This document shows positions 52,894-61,774 of a stretch of 64,000 nt of DNA, piece after piece. A program made the translations under genes and the position numbers. This DNA is from Anaerolineales bacterium (GTDB taxonomy: Bacteria; Chloroflexota; Anaerolineae; Anaerolineales; Villigracilaceae): NCBI GenBank assembly GCA_023382595.1, contig JAHDWB010000005.1, forward strand, positions 117,543 through 181,542. Reading direction: 5' to 3'. The notes under the pieces were generated by a model. That model saw nothing but the letters and a program-made list of their open reading frames with translations, ran no database searches and was not told where the DNA came from. The stretch's first letter is position 1; each line of letters starts with the position of its first letter.

Positions 52894-53805
52894 ATGACGG
52901 CTCAATTGATTGACGGTACTGCCATTGCGCAGAAGGTGCGCGATGAAGTGAAAGAAAAAGTTGCCAAGCGCATCGCGGAGGGGAAATCCCAACCCGGGCT
53001 GGCGACCGTGCTGGTCGGCGAACGCATCGACTCGGCGACCTACGTGAGTATGAAGCAGAAGGCGTGCGCTGAACTGGGGATGACCTCGTTCCATCACCCC
53101 GTCCCTGCCGATATTACGCAGGAAGATCTGGAAAAATTGATCAAGGAACTGAATGCCGACCCGAAGGTGCATGGCATTTTGGTGCAGTTGCCCCTGCCCG
53201 ATCATTTGGATGAAGAGCGGATTTTGTCGCTCATCAGCATCGAAAAGGATGTGGACGGTTTCTCGCCGATCAATCTTGGTCGTTTGGCGCAGAAGGGACG
53301 CGAACCGCTGTTCGTGCCCTGTACGCCGTACGGTTGTATCTATCTTTTGAAGGAAGCGGGCGTGAAGATCGCGGGCGCGAATGCGGTTGTGTTGGGACGT
53401 TCGAACATCGTCGGTATGCCTGCCGCGCTCCTGCTCATCAAGGAAAATGCCACGGTGACCGTCGTCCACTCGCGCACAAAGGACATCCCTGCCGTGATGC
53501 GTGATGCGGATATTATCATCGCTGCCATCGGGCGCGCGGAGATGGTGCGCGGTGAGTGGATCAAACCCGGCGCCGCGGTCATTGACGTGGGCATCAACGG
53601 CATCCCGATGCTGAACGAAGACGGTTCCCCGGTCATTAGCCAGAAGACGGGCAAGCCGCGCCAGAAACTGGTCGGCGACGTCAATTTTGCGGAAGCGAAA
53701 GAAGTGGCTGGTTTCATTACTCCTGTTCCCGGCGGCGTCGGTCCCATGACGATTGCGATGCTGATGGCGAACACGTTCCGCGCGGCGGAGATTCAAGAAA
53801 AATAA
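52894..53805 (+). CDS. folD: Bifunctional methylene-THF dehydrogenase/methenyl-THF cyclohydrolase
   Basis: The 303-residue protein is full length. Catalytic Y50-x3-K54 is in TYVSMKQKACAELGM, and VQLPLPDHL, KDVDGFSPINLG, VLGRSNIVGMPAALLL and PVPGGVGPMTIAMLM are all FolD signatures. It interconverts one-carbon folates and supplies 10-formyl-THF for purine synthesis. A strong ribosome site AAAAGGAGC precedes the ATG. Confidence 0.96.
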   Translation: MTAQLIDGTAIAQKVRDEVKEKVAKRIAEGKSQPGLATVLVGERIDSATYVSMKQKACAELGMTSFHHPVPADITQEDLEKLIKELNADPKVHGILVQLPLPDHLDEERILSLISIEKDVDGFSPINLGRLAQKGREPLFVPCTPYGCIYLLKEAGVKIAGANAVVLGRSNIVGMPAALLLIKENATVTVVHSRTKDIPAVMRDADIIIAAIGRAEMVRGEWIKPGAAVIDVGINGIPMLNEDGSPVISQKTGKPRQKLVGDVNFAEAKEVAGFITPVPGGVGPMTIAMLMANTFRAAEIQEK

Positions 53806-53822
53806 GATCGTTCTCTAAAAAG

Positions 53823-53853
53823 AAAACAGTCCAGCCGCGGCTGGACTGTTTTT
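53823..53853. terminator. Bidirectional terminator after folD
   Basis: AAAACAGTCCAGCCG meets its reverse complement with no spacer (53823-53852), a perfect 30-base palindrome ending in TTTTT on one strand and the same on the other. It serves folD and the convergent GH25 gene. Confidence 0.8.
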
Positions 53854-53867
53854 GATTCGGGGGTCTT

Positions 53868-56555
53868 TTATGCTCGAATGAAAGCCCCAAGGTGATTGGC
53901 AACTTCGCGTTCCTTGCCGGGTCTGCCCAGATCCACAGGGATATTTAAGATGCGGGCTTTGCCGTCAAATCCGCGGATGACCATGGTGGACGAACCGCCT
54001 CCATCCATGTTGGCGCCGGTATGCACGCCATAGGAGATCAGCAGTTCTGCCAGTTCGGGGAAGGTGACGCCTTCGCTGTAACCGGGCTGGCGTCCGTCCA
54101 CGACCATCAGGGTCAACCAGCGGGCGTTCTTGCTCAAGCCGACAGCCGTGCGCGGATTTGGAGCCTGCGCCGCCAGATTCTTCACCACTTTTCCGTCCAC
54201 CACAACCATGCGGTCTCCGGCGACCGCATTGAAGACATTTCCTTCAACCGTATTAAAGGAGACCTGATTCTTCTGCCTGATGTGAACCACCGGTTGGATG
54301 GTCTTTTTGGGCGAATAGATCTTTCCGCGCGAGGCGGCATAATCGCTGACTCGTACCGGCTCGCCGCCGTTTGGACACAGAGTGGCGGGATCGTGGGATG
54401 CATCCAGATAGCTAAAATATCCGCCGTTGATGGCGACATGCAGCTTGAACTCCTCCAGGAACTTGGACGTGGTGCGCGTGCATAAAATGTCCTTGTCGTT
54501 TGGCGATGGTGTGACGAGGAATTCCAATTTGGCAGTCTGCAGGTCGATCGCCATGACGTGCACGACGATCGGGCGCGGAGATGTCAGGTCCTTTCGCAGG
54601 TAGGTGATGCCCGGGAACAGGTTCTGTGTGATGGACGCGGGACGCGTATTTCCAACCGGCACAAGATAACTTTTCGCGCACCAGCCCGTTTGTCCGTCGA
54701 GGCGCTGGATCTGTACCCAGCTCGCATGGGTTGTGTCATCCAGCGCGGGAATGGTGTCATTTTTGACCAATGTGCCAAGGATCTTGCTGGTGGCGTTCGG
54801 CTCTGTGCGGATGTTCAAGGCGGTGGTATTGACGCGGTACCACGGTTTGTTCTTGGTATCGTCGGGGATGGGCGGCGGCGGAGGCGGCTCGATCGGACCG
54901 GGCGAGTGAACGCTGATCAGGTATTCGCTGGAACTCCAACCGGTCAGGCTGCCGTTCTGGTTGCGGATCTTCAGCCATGAACCGTCTGCTGTGGAATCGA
55001 TGCGCTCCACCAGTTCCCCGAAATAGACCAGCCCGGTCGACTCGTGTTCAAGCCCGGGTCCTTCGCGTACCTTCAAGGAAGAGGCGGTTACCCGGTACCA
55101 ATTTTCATCTTCGTCATCAGGGGGAGGTTCCGGTGTCGGTGGCGGATCGGTGGGCTGCAGGAATTCACTGGAACACCAACCGGTCAGGCTTCCATCCGCC
55201 TTGCGGATCTGCAGCCATGAGCGGTCTGCATTGGCGCCGATCTCTTGCACCACCTCGTTGAGCACCACGCTTCCGACCTGTTTGAACGTTGTGCCCGCTC
55301 CCTCACGGACGCGCAGCGAAGCGGTGTTGACGCGGTGCCATTTGTCGGTCGGTTCGGGCTCCGGTTCAGGCTCAGGTTCCGGCGTTGGCGGCGGATCAGT
55401 GGGCTGCAGGAATTCGCTGGCGCACCAACCGGTCAGGCTTCCATCCGCCTTGCGGATCTGGATCCACGAGCGGTCTGCGTTGGCTCCGACCTCTTTAACC
55501 ACATCGTTGAAGATCAGCCCTCCGATCTGGTTGAAGTTCGTTCCGGGTCCTTCGCGCACCCGCAGGGAGGCGGTGTTGACGCGGTGCCATTTGTCGGTCG
55601 GTTCGGGCTCCGGCTCGGGATCAGGCTCGGGTTCCGGATCAGGTGTCGGGTCCGGCGGCGGGGCGCTGACTCGTTCCAGATAGGCGGCAAAGCTCCAGCC
55701 CGTCAGGCTGCCGTCGCGTTTGCGGATGTTCAGCCAGGTTCGGTCTCCGTTCGCATCGATCTCTTCCACTACTTCGTTTAGGAAGATGCTTCCGATCTGG
55801 TTGTGGGTCAAGCCGGGTCCTTCGCGGACCTTTAGCGAGGGGACCGTGACGCGGAAGAACTTGCTGACGGGGTCAGGGTCTGGCGGCGGAGGGGGAGTAT
55901 CGCCGAGTTTGAAGCGCGCGCGAAAGGCGGCGAGATCGCCGTTGAAGTAGTTCAGGTCGATGCGGCTGCTTTCCACGCCGTAGATGGAGCCGTCGCCGTT
56001 TTCGGTGAACTGCCAGAAGGTCCATGTATCCCAGGGTTTTGGGACGAGCGGTTTGGTCACGCCGTAGTTGGCGACCCAAAGCGGATAGAATTTGAAATAG
56101 TTCAGCGAACCGGTGGGGATGCCGACCCCTTGTGTGTTTTGCACCCAGTAATAATATGCGGTGTAGATGCCGACTTCCTTGTTCGGGACGAGTTCCTTGA
56201 TTCGTTCGAGGAAGGTGTACCAGTGTCTCCAGCCGCCAAAAGCGCCGCCGTAATTTTCTTCGAAATCTGCAAAGAGCGGAAGTTCGCCAGTATCTCCGCC
56301 GAAGAGCGATGCCCAGAGTTCCGCCTGTCGTTTGGGGTCGACGCGGCTGTCATAGAACCAGTAGGAGCCGCGCGGCAAGCCCACCCGTTTTGCCTCGCGC
56401 CAATTGACCTTGAAATCGCGGTCTGTCCACAGGTTTTGCCCGGCACGGATGATGACGTATTCCGCGTTCTGGCGCATCTTTGCAAAGTCGATGCCCTGCG
56501 GGGTCTGGGGATCGTCCTGATAAAAACTAACATCGGTTCCGATGACGTTTGCCAT
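53868..56555 (-). CDS. Multidomain GH25 / five SH3b / phosphodiester-glycosidase protein
   Basis: The 895-residue protein begins with a GH25 lysozyme-like domain (1-215) with the catalytic D97-x-E99 in LPLFADFEENYG. Five SH3b repeats follow (about 228-292, 320-381, 404-465, 485-546, 566-630), each with LxVREGPG-type starts and SLTGW-type ends, joined by Pro/Glu/Asp linkers. The C-terminus (about 640-895) is a NAGPA-type phosphodiester glycosidase domain with HVAINGGYF, TLMVVDGRQPGYS and NMDGGGSSTMV. No signal peptide is visible, although all domains act on cell walls or surface glycans. AAGGAGAG precedes the ATG. Confidence 0.88.
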   Translation of the reverse strand: MANVIGTDVSFYQDDPQTPQGIDFAKMRQNAEYVIIRAGQNLWTDRDFKVNWREAKRVGLPRGSYWFYDSRVDPKRQAELWASLFGGDTGELPLFADFEENYGGAFGGWRHWYTFLERIKELVPNKEVGIYTAYYYWVQNTQGVGIPTGSLNYFKFYPLWVANYGVTKPLVPKPWDTWTFWQFTENGDGSIYGVESSRIDLNYFNGDLAAFRARFKLGDTPPPPPDPDPVSKFFRVTVPSLKVREGPGLTHNQIGSIFLNEVVEEIDANGDRTWLNIRKRDGSLTGWSFAAYLERVSAPPPDPTPDPEPEPDPEPEPEPTDKWHRVNTASLRVREGPGTNFNQIGGLIFNDVVKEVGANADRSWIQIRKADGSLTGWCASEFLQPTDPPPTPEPEPEPEPEPTDKWHRVNTASLRVREGAGTTFKQVGSVVLNEVVQEIGANADRSWLQIRKADGSLTGWCSSEFLQPTDPPPTPEPPPDDEDENWYRVTASSLKVREGPGLEHESTGLVYFGELVERIDSTADGSWLKIRNQNGSLTGWSSSEYLISVHSPGPIEPPPPPPIPDDTKNKPWYRVNTTALNIRTEPNATSKILGTLVKNDTIPALDDTTHASWVQIQRLDGQTGWCAKSYLVPVGNTRPASITQNLFPGITYLRKDLTSPRPIVVHVMAIDLQTAKLEFLVTPSPNDKDILCTRTTSKFLEEFKLHVAINGGYFSYLDASHDPATLCPNGGEPVRVSDYAASRGKIYSPKKTIQPVVHIRQKNQVSFNTVEGNVFNAVAGDRMVVVDGKVVKNLAAQAPNPRTAVGLSKNARWLTLMVVDGRQPGYSEGVTFPELAELLISYGVHTGANMDGGGSSTMVIRGFDGKARILNIPVDLGRPGKEREVANHLGAFIRA

Positions 56556-56601
56556 ATGCTCTCTCCTTGTTGTTAGTTGTCAATAAAATTATACAACGGA
56601 T

Positions 56602-56955
56602 TTACAGGGCGCTTTCAAAATGCGTGACGACCGGCTCGTTCTGCGGCTTCCCCTCGATGGCAATGACATCGATCTGCCAGTGGTCAATGGCGTGTTCGGC
56701 GGCGTAGTGCTGGGCGGCGTGCAGCATGTGCTCGCGCTTGCGCGCAGTGATCTGATGTTCAGGTAAAAAATTTTTACTGGATGTCAGTGTTTTTACTTCG
56801 ATAAAAATGACGATGCCTCCCCGTTGGGCGATGATGTCGATCTCGCCGTAGGGCGTGCGCACGTTGCGTGCAATGACTTCATAGCCGCGCTTCGTCACAT
56901 ACCTGACGGCTGTTTCCTCGCCCCAGGCGCCCACACGCTGGTTGTGCTTCGTCAT
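56602..56955 (-). CDS. yraN: YraN-family (UPF0102) nuclease-fold protein
   Basis: The 117-residue protein has the family stretches GAWGEETAVRYVTKRGYEVI, TPYGEIDIIAQ and IVIFIEVKT, with the E..D..ExK core of the PD-(D/E)xK nuclease fold. Its molecular role is not settled in any organism. Its ATG overlaps the upstream glycosyltransferase stop by 4 nt. Confidence 0.9.
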   Translation of the reverse strand: MTKHNQRVGAWGEETAVRYVTKRGYEVIARNVRTPYGEIDIIAQRGGIVIFIEVKTLTSSKNFLPEHQITARKREHMLHAAQHYAAEHAIDHWQIDVIAIEGKPQNEPVVTHFESAL

Positions 56956-58154
56956 GGCTTGAGGCGTTCCATGAACCCGCGCAGGCGCGTCAGCCAGCCT
57001 TTCTTTCGTGAAGCCGAGTCCTTGACCAGTTGTTCATAGTGCTCAAGCATCAACGCGGTGGTGCGCTCGATGGCATAGGCGGAGGAAGCCTCCCGCGCGG
57101 ATCGGCTCATTTGCTTGCGCAGTTCAAGGTCAAGGCAGAGGCGGGTCAGTTTGGCGGTGAAGGCGGGCAGGTCGTGCGTGGCGAGGAAGCCCGTCTTGCC
57201 ATCATCGACCGTATCCCCAACACCGACCGATTCGATGCCCATGACGGGCAGTCCCGCGCCCATGGCTTCGATCACCGAAAGCGGGTGCACCTCCGTGACC
57301 GAGGCGGTGACGAAGATGTCACACATGGCGAGGTAGGCGGGCAGTTGGTCGTAGGGGATTTTTCCGATCAGGCGCACATTGCGGGAAACATCCATTTCCT
57401 TGACCTGTGCGCGGATCCCCGTTTCATATTGCTGCACTCCGCCGCCGATCAGCAGCAGATGGACGTTCGGGATGGCTTTTGCGATGCCGGAAAATGACTC
57501 CAGCAAAAAGGGGATGTTCTTTTCGAGCGCGATGCGTCCGGCATAGATGAGCAGGATGTCATCCTTCTGGTAGCCGAATTGTTCCCGCGAAAGTGGTTTG
57601 GCGTTGTGGAAGTTGTTCAGGTCCACGCCGTTGGGCGCGATCTCGATCCTGCCTTCCACGTTGAGTTCTCGCAGCACCTTTTCCATGCCTGCCGACGGCG
57701 TGATGACGAGATCTACAGCTTTGCAGAAGGGCGGCATGTAGGCTTGCAGAAGCCCGTGGCTGACCTCGTCCGGCATGAGCGGCAGGTAGGCTTGGGCGTA
57801 CAAATCGTAGCGCGTGTGGTTGGTGAACACGATGGGGATGCGCAGCGGACGGCAGTAACGCAGGGCGAGGCGTCCGCTCAGGAAGGGGTGATGCACATGG
57901 ACGACATCCATGGTTTGCAGCATTTTCTTTGCGGCGCGCGAATAGCGCATGGAGAGGTAGAATCCCGTATCTGCCAGTGGAAGACCCGGACTGCGGATGA
58001 TGTTTGGTTCGGTGTCCTTGTAATCCACATCGCCAAACGTGAAGACGAAGACATCGTGCCCGGCTTTTTCGAGATACTGCTTGTTGACCTCGACGTAGTT
58101 GGTGATGCCGCTGATATACGGTTTGTAACTGTCGACCATCATTCCGATTCGCAT
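56952..58154 (-). CDS. Family 4 glycosyltransferase
   Basis: The 400-residue GT-B enzyme begins RIGMMVDSYKPYISGITNYV, the usual acceptor-side loop, and has IYAGRIALEKNIPFLLESF and EVHPLSVIEAMGAGLPVMG with the donor-binding E-x7-E motif in that region. It resembles diacylglycerol glucosyl- or mannosyltransferases of membrane glycolipid synthesis. Substrate unknown. The last 30 residues are basic (SRKKGWLTRLRG) and may sit on the membrane. Confidence 0.88.
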   Translation of the reverse strand: MRIGMMVDSYKPYISGITNYVEVNKQYLEKAGHDVFVFTFGDVDYKDTEPNIIRSPGLPLADTGFYLSMRYSRAAKKMLQTMDVVHVHHPFLSGRLALRYCRPLRIPIVFTNHTRYDLYAQAYLPLMPDEVSHGLLQAYMPPFCKAVDLVITPSAGMEKVLRELNVEGRIEIAPNGVDLNNFHNAKPLSREQFGYQKDDILLIYAGRIALEKNIPFLLESFSGIAKAIPNVHLLLIGGGVQQYETGIRAQVKEMDVSRNVRLIGKIPYDQLPAYLAMCDIFVTASVTEVHPLSVIEAMGAGLPVMGIESVGVGDTVDDGKTGFLATHDLPAFTAKLTRLCLDLELRKQMSRSAREASSAYAIERTTALMLEHYEQLVKDSASRKKGWLTRLRGFMERLKP

Positions 58155-58235
58155 GTGAATATGCTACGGCATGGACAGGTGAATGTCAAGTGGGAGATTG
58201 GGCATGGTAGAATCAAAATCCCTTTAGGAGAACGG

Positions 58236-58436
58236 ATGACAGCAAAGTTGATCTTGAGAAACAAGGAATATGAAGTCAGGGCAGGCATGACCCTGCTGGA
58301 TGCGTTGAAGAAAAGCAATATCGTCCCCGAATCCGTGATCGCCACGCGGGACGGCGAAATGATCACCGAGGACGAGATCTTGAAGGACGGCGACGTGATC
58401 AAGCTGATCGCGGTGATCTCAGGCGGCGCAAAATGA
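58236..58436 (+). CDS. ttuB: TtuB/ThiS-like ubiquitin-fold sulfur carrier
   Basis: The 66-residue beta-grasp protein, TAKLILRNKEYEVRAGMTLL onward, ends VISGGAK. Sulfur carriers of this family end in Gly-Gly, whose C-terminus is adenylated and turned into a thiocarboxylate. Here Ala-Lys follows the Gly-Gly. The next gene encodes the matching tRNA sulfurtransferase with ATGA overlap, so it is most likely its sulfur donor. TTTAGGAGAACGG precedes the ATG; a TAGAAT -10-like box lies at 58208-58213. Confidence 0.85.
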   Translation: MTAKLILRNKEYEVRAGMTLLDALKKSNIVPESVIATRDGEMITEDEILKDGDVIKLIAVISGGAK

Positions 58437-59386
58437 AGTGTCGAAAGTGCGGCGGTAAAGCCTCCCTCAACATGCGCCAGCACAGGCTGGCACTATGCAA
58501 GGAACACTTCCTCGAGTGGGTGCCCGAGCAGACCGAGCGTTTCATCAAAAAATATCAAATGTTCACGCGCGAGGAGAAGATCCTTGTGGCGGTCTCCGGC
58601 GGCAAGGATTCGCTCGCCTTGTGGGATATTCTCACGCGCCTCGGCTACCAGGCGGACGGGCTGTATCTCGGTCTCGGCATCGACGGCGGCATTGGCTATT
58701 CACATGAATCCCAGCGGCTGACCGAAAAATTCGCAAGCGAGAACAACCTGAAACTGCATGTCCTGGATGTCGAAAAGGAATATGGCAGTTCCATCCCCGT
58801 CCTTTCGGCGATCAGCCACCGCGGACATGGCAAACCGTGCGCCGTGTGCGGACTTGCCAAACGGCATGAGATGAACCGCATCGCGCGCGACCTCGGCTAT
58901 GATGTGCTCGCCACCGGTCATAATCTCGATGACGAGGCGGCGGTCCTGTTCGGCAACACCATGCAATGGGCATCGGAATATATTCTGCGGCAGGGACCCG
59001 TCCTGCCAGCTTCGGACGGGCTGGCGCGCAAGGTCAAGCCGCTCTGCCGGTTCTATGAGCGCGAAATGACCGCCTACTCGCTGGCGCGCGGCATCGAATA
59101 CATCTATGATGAATGTCCGTTCGCGGAAGGCTCGAAGCAGATCTTCTATAAGGAGGCGCTCAACCAGTTGGAGACGGCGCGTCCCGGTGCGAAGCTGACC
59201 TTTTATGTGAAGTTTTTGGATGCGAAAAAAAGCGGGGAATTATTTATCGACAAGAACATCGAGCAGGCTCATCTGCATGCCTGCCCCAAGTGCGGACAGC
59301 CCACGTCCGCGCCGGGCTTGTGTTCATTTTGCAGGATGATCGAAAAGGCGGACCAGACAGCCCTAGCGCAGCAGGGTGGCGGCTAG
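58433..59386 (+). CDS. ttuA: TtuA-type tRNA 2-thiolation enzyme
   Basis: The 317-residue protein has an N-terminal zinc finger (C3xxC6, then C22 and H25), PP-loop S55GGKDS60, the Fe-S and catalytic cysteines C136, C139 and C228 in KPCAVCG and DECPFAE, and a C-terminal zinc ribbon with CPKCGQP and LCSFC. This is the TtuA/Ncs6 layout; TtuA makes 2-thiothymidine at T54 of tRNAs in thermophiles. Its last 24 bases overlap the convergent kinase gene. Confidence 0.9.
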   Translation: MKCRKCGGKASLNMRQHRLALCKEHFLEWVPEQTERFIKKYQMFTREEKILVAVSGGKDSLALWDILTRLGYQADGLYLGLGIDGGIGYSHESQRLTEKFASENNLKLHVLDVEKEYGSSIPVLSAISHRGHGKPCAVCGLAKRHEMNRIARDLGYDVLATGHNLDDEAAVLFGNTMQWASEYILRQGPVLPASDGLARKVKPLCRFYEREMTAYSLARGIEYIYDECPFAEGSKQIFYKEALNQLETARPGAKLTFYVKFLDAKKSGELFIDKNIEQAHLHACPKCGQPTSAPGLCSFCRMIEKADQTALAQQGGG

Positions 59387-60349
59387 CCCGGCTAGGAAAA
59401 GTCCCGCCGCGGCGTAAACTGCGATCTGTTCCGATAGGGAATGCTCGCTTTCGGGCTGGTCGAATCGGAGCTGGCCGGTGTCGTGAGGCGCACCCTGTTT
59501 TCCAAGCAGTGCTTCGCGCAGGACCATCACACTGGCGGGACGGTTATCCGGGTGGAGTGACATCGCCCACAGGACGGCTCGTTCCACGTGCGGGCTGAGG
59601 CGTGGGTTGATCTCTTTTGGGGGGATCAGGCTGCGGTTATTGAGGAAGCGTTTGCGGACTTCGGCGGGAGGTTCATTGGTCAGCAGGTGGTAAAGCGTCG
59701 CCCCGAACGAGAAAATATCCGCGCGCGGATCGGTATGGGTGTCATCGCCGCCGTACTGTTCCAGCGGTGTATAGAGCGCCGTGCCCTGACCTTGAATGAC
59801 GGTGATCGTGACTTCGTCCGGCGCCATGATCTTGACCAGACCGAAGTCCACCAGTTTGACCAGTCCGCTCGGGGTGAGTTTGATGTTGCTTGGCTTGATG
59901 TCGCGGTGAATGATGGGCGGGTCCTGCTGGTGCATGTAACTCAGCGCGTCGGCGATCTGGACCGCCCATTGCAGGACTTCCTTTTCAGGCAGGAAGGTCT
60001 TGTTGCGGCGGGCTTCCTGCATTCGTTCGCGCAGGTCCTTGCCCGGTACGTAATCCATGACGAGGTAATCGCGTGAGCCTTCGGAGAAGTAATCGGAAAC
60101 CTTGGGCAGGTTGGGGTGGTCGAGACGCGCCAACACAGATGCCTCGCGAAAGAACTGCTCGCGGGACTGTGCAAGGATTTCCTTTGGGAGAGCCTGGTTG
60201 TTGTGATCGACTTCCTTGATCGCGCATAAACGACCCTGCAGGCGGTTGTCCTCCGCAAGGTAAATGCTGCCCGTGCCGCCCTGTCCGATCTGTTCGCGGA
60301 TGGTATAGCGGTCACGCAGGATCTCCCCATTCTTTAACGATTGGGGCAA
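59363..60349 (-). CDS. Serine/threonine protein kinase, Hanks type, C-terminal membrane helix
   Basis: The 328-residue kinase has a glycine loop IGQGGTGSIYLAED (21-34), K45 in CAIKEV, catalytic D150 in IIHRDIKPSNIKL and DFG at 168-170. One membrane helix ends the protein (about 308-326), leaving almost nothing outside, so it is a tail-anchored cytoplasmic kinase rather than a PASTA-type receptor. It diverges from an FHA-domain regulator, a likely substrate or reader. Confidence 0.92.
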   Translation of the reverse strand: MPQSLKNGEILRDRYTIREQIGQGGTGSIYLAEDNRLQGRLCAIKEVDHNNQALPKEILAQSREQFFREASVLARLDHPNLPKVSDYFSEGSRDYLVMDYVPGKDLRERMQEARRNKTFLPEKEVLQWAVQIADALSYMHQQDPPIIHRDIKPSNIKLTPSGLVKLVDFGLVKIMAPDEVTITVIQGQGTALYTPLEQYGGDDTHTDPRADIFSFGATLYHLLTNEPPAEVRKRFLNNRSLIPPKEINPRLSPHVERAVLWAMSLHPDNRPASVMVLREALLGKQGAPHDTGQLRFDQPESEHSLSEQIAVYAAAGLFLAGLAATLLR

Positions 60350-60442
60350 ATCTTCTCCTTTGGGTGCTGCCGGCGCGCTCTGTGCGAAGTGATGTTGTCG
60401 GCGTGTATCACTTTGTGTATTGGGAATATAAAGAACTTACAC

Positions 60443-60448
60443 TATAAT
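60443..60448 (+). promoter_or_regulatory. -10 box in the kinase/FHA divergent promoter region
   Basis: TATAAT lies 86 nt upstream of the FHA-regulator start. Further AT-rich matches, TATATTATAAA, occur at 60474-60484. The 184-base gap between the divergent genes holds both promoters; no clear operator palindrome was seen. Confidence 0.4.
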
Positions 60449-60533
60449 CATGCACAGAACGCCGCTTTTCTGCTATATTATAAACGCCTTTGGTGATGTG
60501 GAGTATTACGCTTTTGTTGGGATTTATTGAACG

Positions 60534-61226
60534 ATGAAATTATTACAGCAGGCAGCCAACGAGGAGATTATGGAACACGATGATGAGTATCCCATTCTAG
60601 TTGCGCAGGATGGACCGCTCAAGGGACAGCGCTGGGCGCTCAGCCGCACGTTGATGGTGGGACGCGATCCCGGTTGTGACATTCAGGTTCAGGACAGGCA
60701 GGTTTCACGCTTCCATGTGCGCATCACGCCCACGCCCGAAGGCGTGATCGTCGAAGACCTTGGGAGCAAGAACGGCACCAATCACAACGGCACGGAACTC
60801 TCCGCGCCGGTCATGCTGCAGGACGGCGATCTGTTCGGCATTGCGCTTGCCCAGCAATTCCTTTTTCTCACCTCCGACGCCACCATGCCGCTCGCGGAAG
60901 GCGGACCGCGCGCTGGTCGCCTGTTGATGGACCAGAAATCCCGTCAGGTGTGGGTCAATCAACAGCAGGTCGCGCCGCCGTTATCCGCCCAGCAGTTCAG
61001 GTTGTTGTGGAAGTTGTACGAAAAACAGGGACAGGTTATCAGCCGTGCGGAGCTGGTAAGCGTGGTCTGGGGCGATGAACAGATGGCGGGCGTTTCCGAC
61101 CAGGCATTGGACGCGTTGATCCGCCGCCTGCGTGACCGCCTCGCCGTGCTCGATCCTAGTCATCAATTCATAAACACAGTGCGCGGACATGGTCTGCGCC
61201 TCGATAATCCCCCCGTAGGCGAGTAA
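60534..61226 (+). CDS. FHA-domain winged-helix transcriptional regulator
   Basis: The 230-residue protein joins an FHA domain (about 38-106; MVGRDPGCDI, S59-x-x-H61-like VSRFHV, EDLGSKNGTNHNG) to an OmpR/PhoB-type winged helix (about 130-226; LSAQQFRLLWKLYEKQGQVI and ALIRRLRDRL with INTVRGHGLRL). FHA domains bind phosphothreonine, so binding to a phosphorylated partner probably changes DNA binding. An ATG at 60570 is an alternative start, but its GAGGAG lies only 3 nt away. Confidence 0.88.
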   Translation: MKLLQQAANEEIMEHDDEYPILVAQDGPLKGQRWALSRTLMVGRDPGCDIQVQDRQVSRFHVRITPTPEGVIVEDLGSKNGTNHNGTELSAPVMLQDGDLFGIALAQQFLFLTSDATMPLAEGGPRAGRLLMDQKSRQVWVNQQQVAPPLSAQQFRLLWKLYEKQGQVISRAELVSVVWGDEQMAGVSDQALDALIRRLRDRLAVLDPSHQFINTVRGHGLRLDNPPVGE

Positions 61227-61234
61227 AAAAAAAC

Positions 61235-61708
61235 ATGGATGCCCAATCAGAGAAACTGCTTGCACATATCATTCGCAACACCCGCGTCGCCTCGCTGGCG
61301 ACCCTGCGCGATGACGCGCCGCAGGTCTCCATGGTGGCGTACGTCACGAACGACGATTTTTCCCTGTATCATATTTTTGTCAGTCGTCTGGCACAGCATA
61401 CCGTGGACATGCAAAAGGACAAACGCGTGGCGCTGCTGATCGCCGAACCCGATGACAGCCGCGAAGACCCGCAAACGCTGGCGCGCGTCTCCATTCGCGG
61501 CACAGCGGAGGTCGTTCAGAACGGCGAACCCGGCTACACTCCCCTGCGCGATCAATATCTCGCCCGTTTTCCACAAGCGGAGCAGTTATTCCAGCTTGCC
61601 GATTTCAATTTCTGGCGCATCAAACCCAAGGGCGGACGTTTCGTGGCGGGCTTTGCGAAGGCATACAACATCACGCCCGAAACGCTCAAAAAAGTTTCCA
61701 GCAGATAG
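61235..61708 (+). CDS. Pyridoxamine-5-phosphate-oxidase-fold flavin/heme protein
   Basis: The 157-residue protein has the split-barrel start TRVASLATLRDDAPQVSMVA, then DKRVALLIAEPDD and FNFWRIKPKGGRFVAGFAKA. The last part resembles HugZ/HutZ-like heme-degrading and other PNPOx-fold proteins; a flavin or heme cofactor is likely. The start is 8 nt after the FHA regulator stop without a strong ribosome site. Confidence 0.8.
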   Translation: MDAQSEKLLAHIIRNTRVASLATLRDDAPQVSMVAYVTNDDFSLYHIFVSRLAQHTVDMQKDKRVALLIAEPDDSREDPQTLARVSIRGTAEVVQNGEPGYTPLRDQYLARFPQAEQLFQLADFNFWRIKPKGGRFVAGFAKAYNITPETLKKVSSR

Positions 61709-61731
61709 GCGCAAAACGTCTTGAACGATAC

Positions 61732-61757
61732 ACCCTGTGCCATCGCTCAGGGTTTTT
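61732..61757 (+). terminator. Weak terminator before the PIG-L deacetylase gene
   Basis: ACCCTG and CAGGGT form a 6-bp stem around a 10-nt loop, followed by TTTTTATG. TTTGGAGG, the ribosome site of the next gene, comes directly afterwards. Confidence 0.5.
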
Positions 61758-61774
61758 ATGCTTTGGAGGTATGA

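Noticed and set aside
55100..55680. DNA tandem repeat
   Set aside because: The repeated sequence is coding and corresponds to SH3b repeats and Pro/Glu linkers of the GH25 protein.
58433..59386. TtuA as proof of a thermophile
   Set aside because: Homologues of this family occur in mesophiles, and nothing else in the window shows growth at high temperature.
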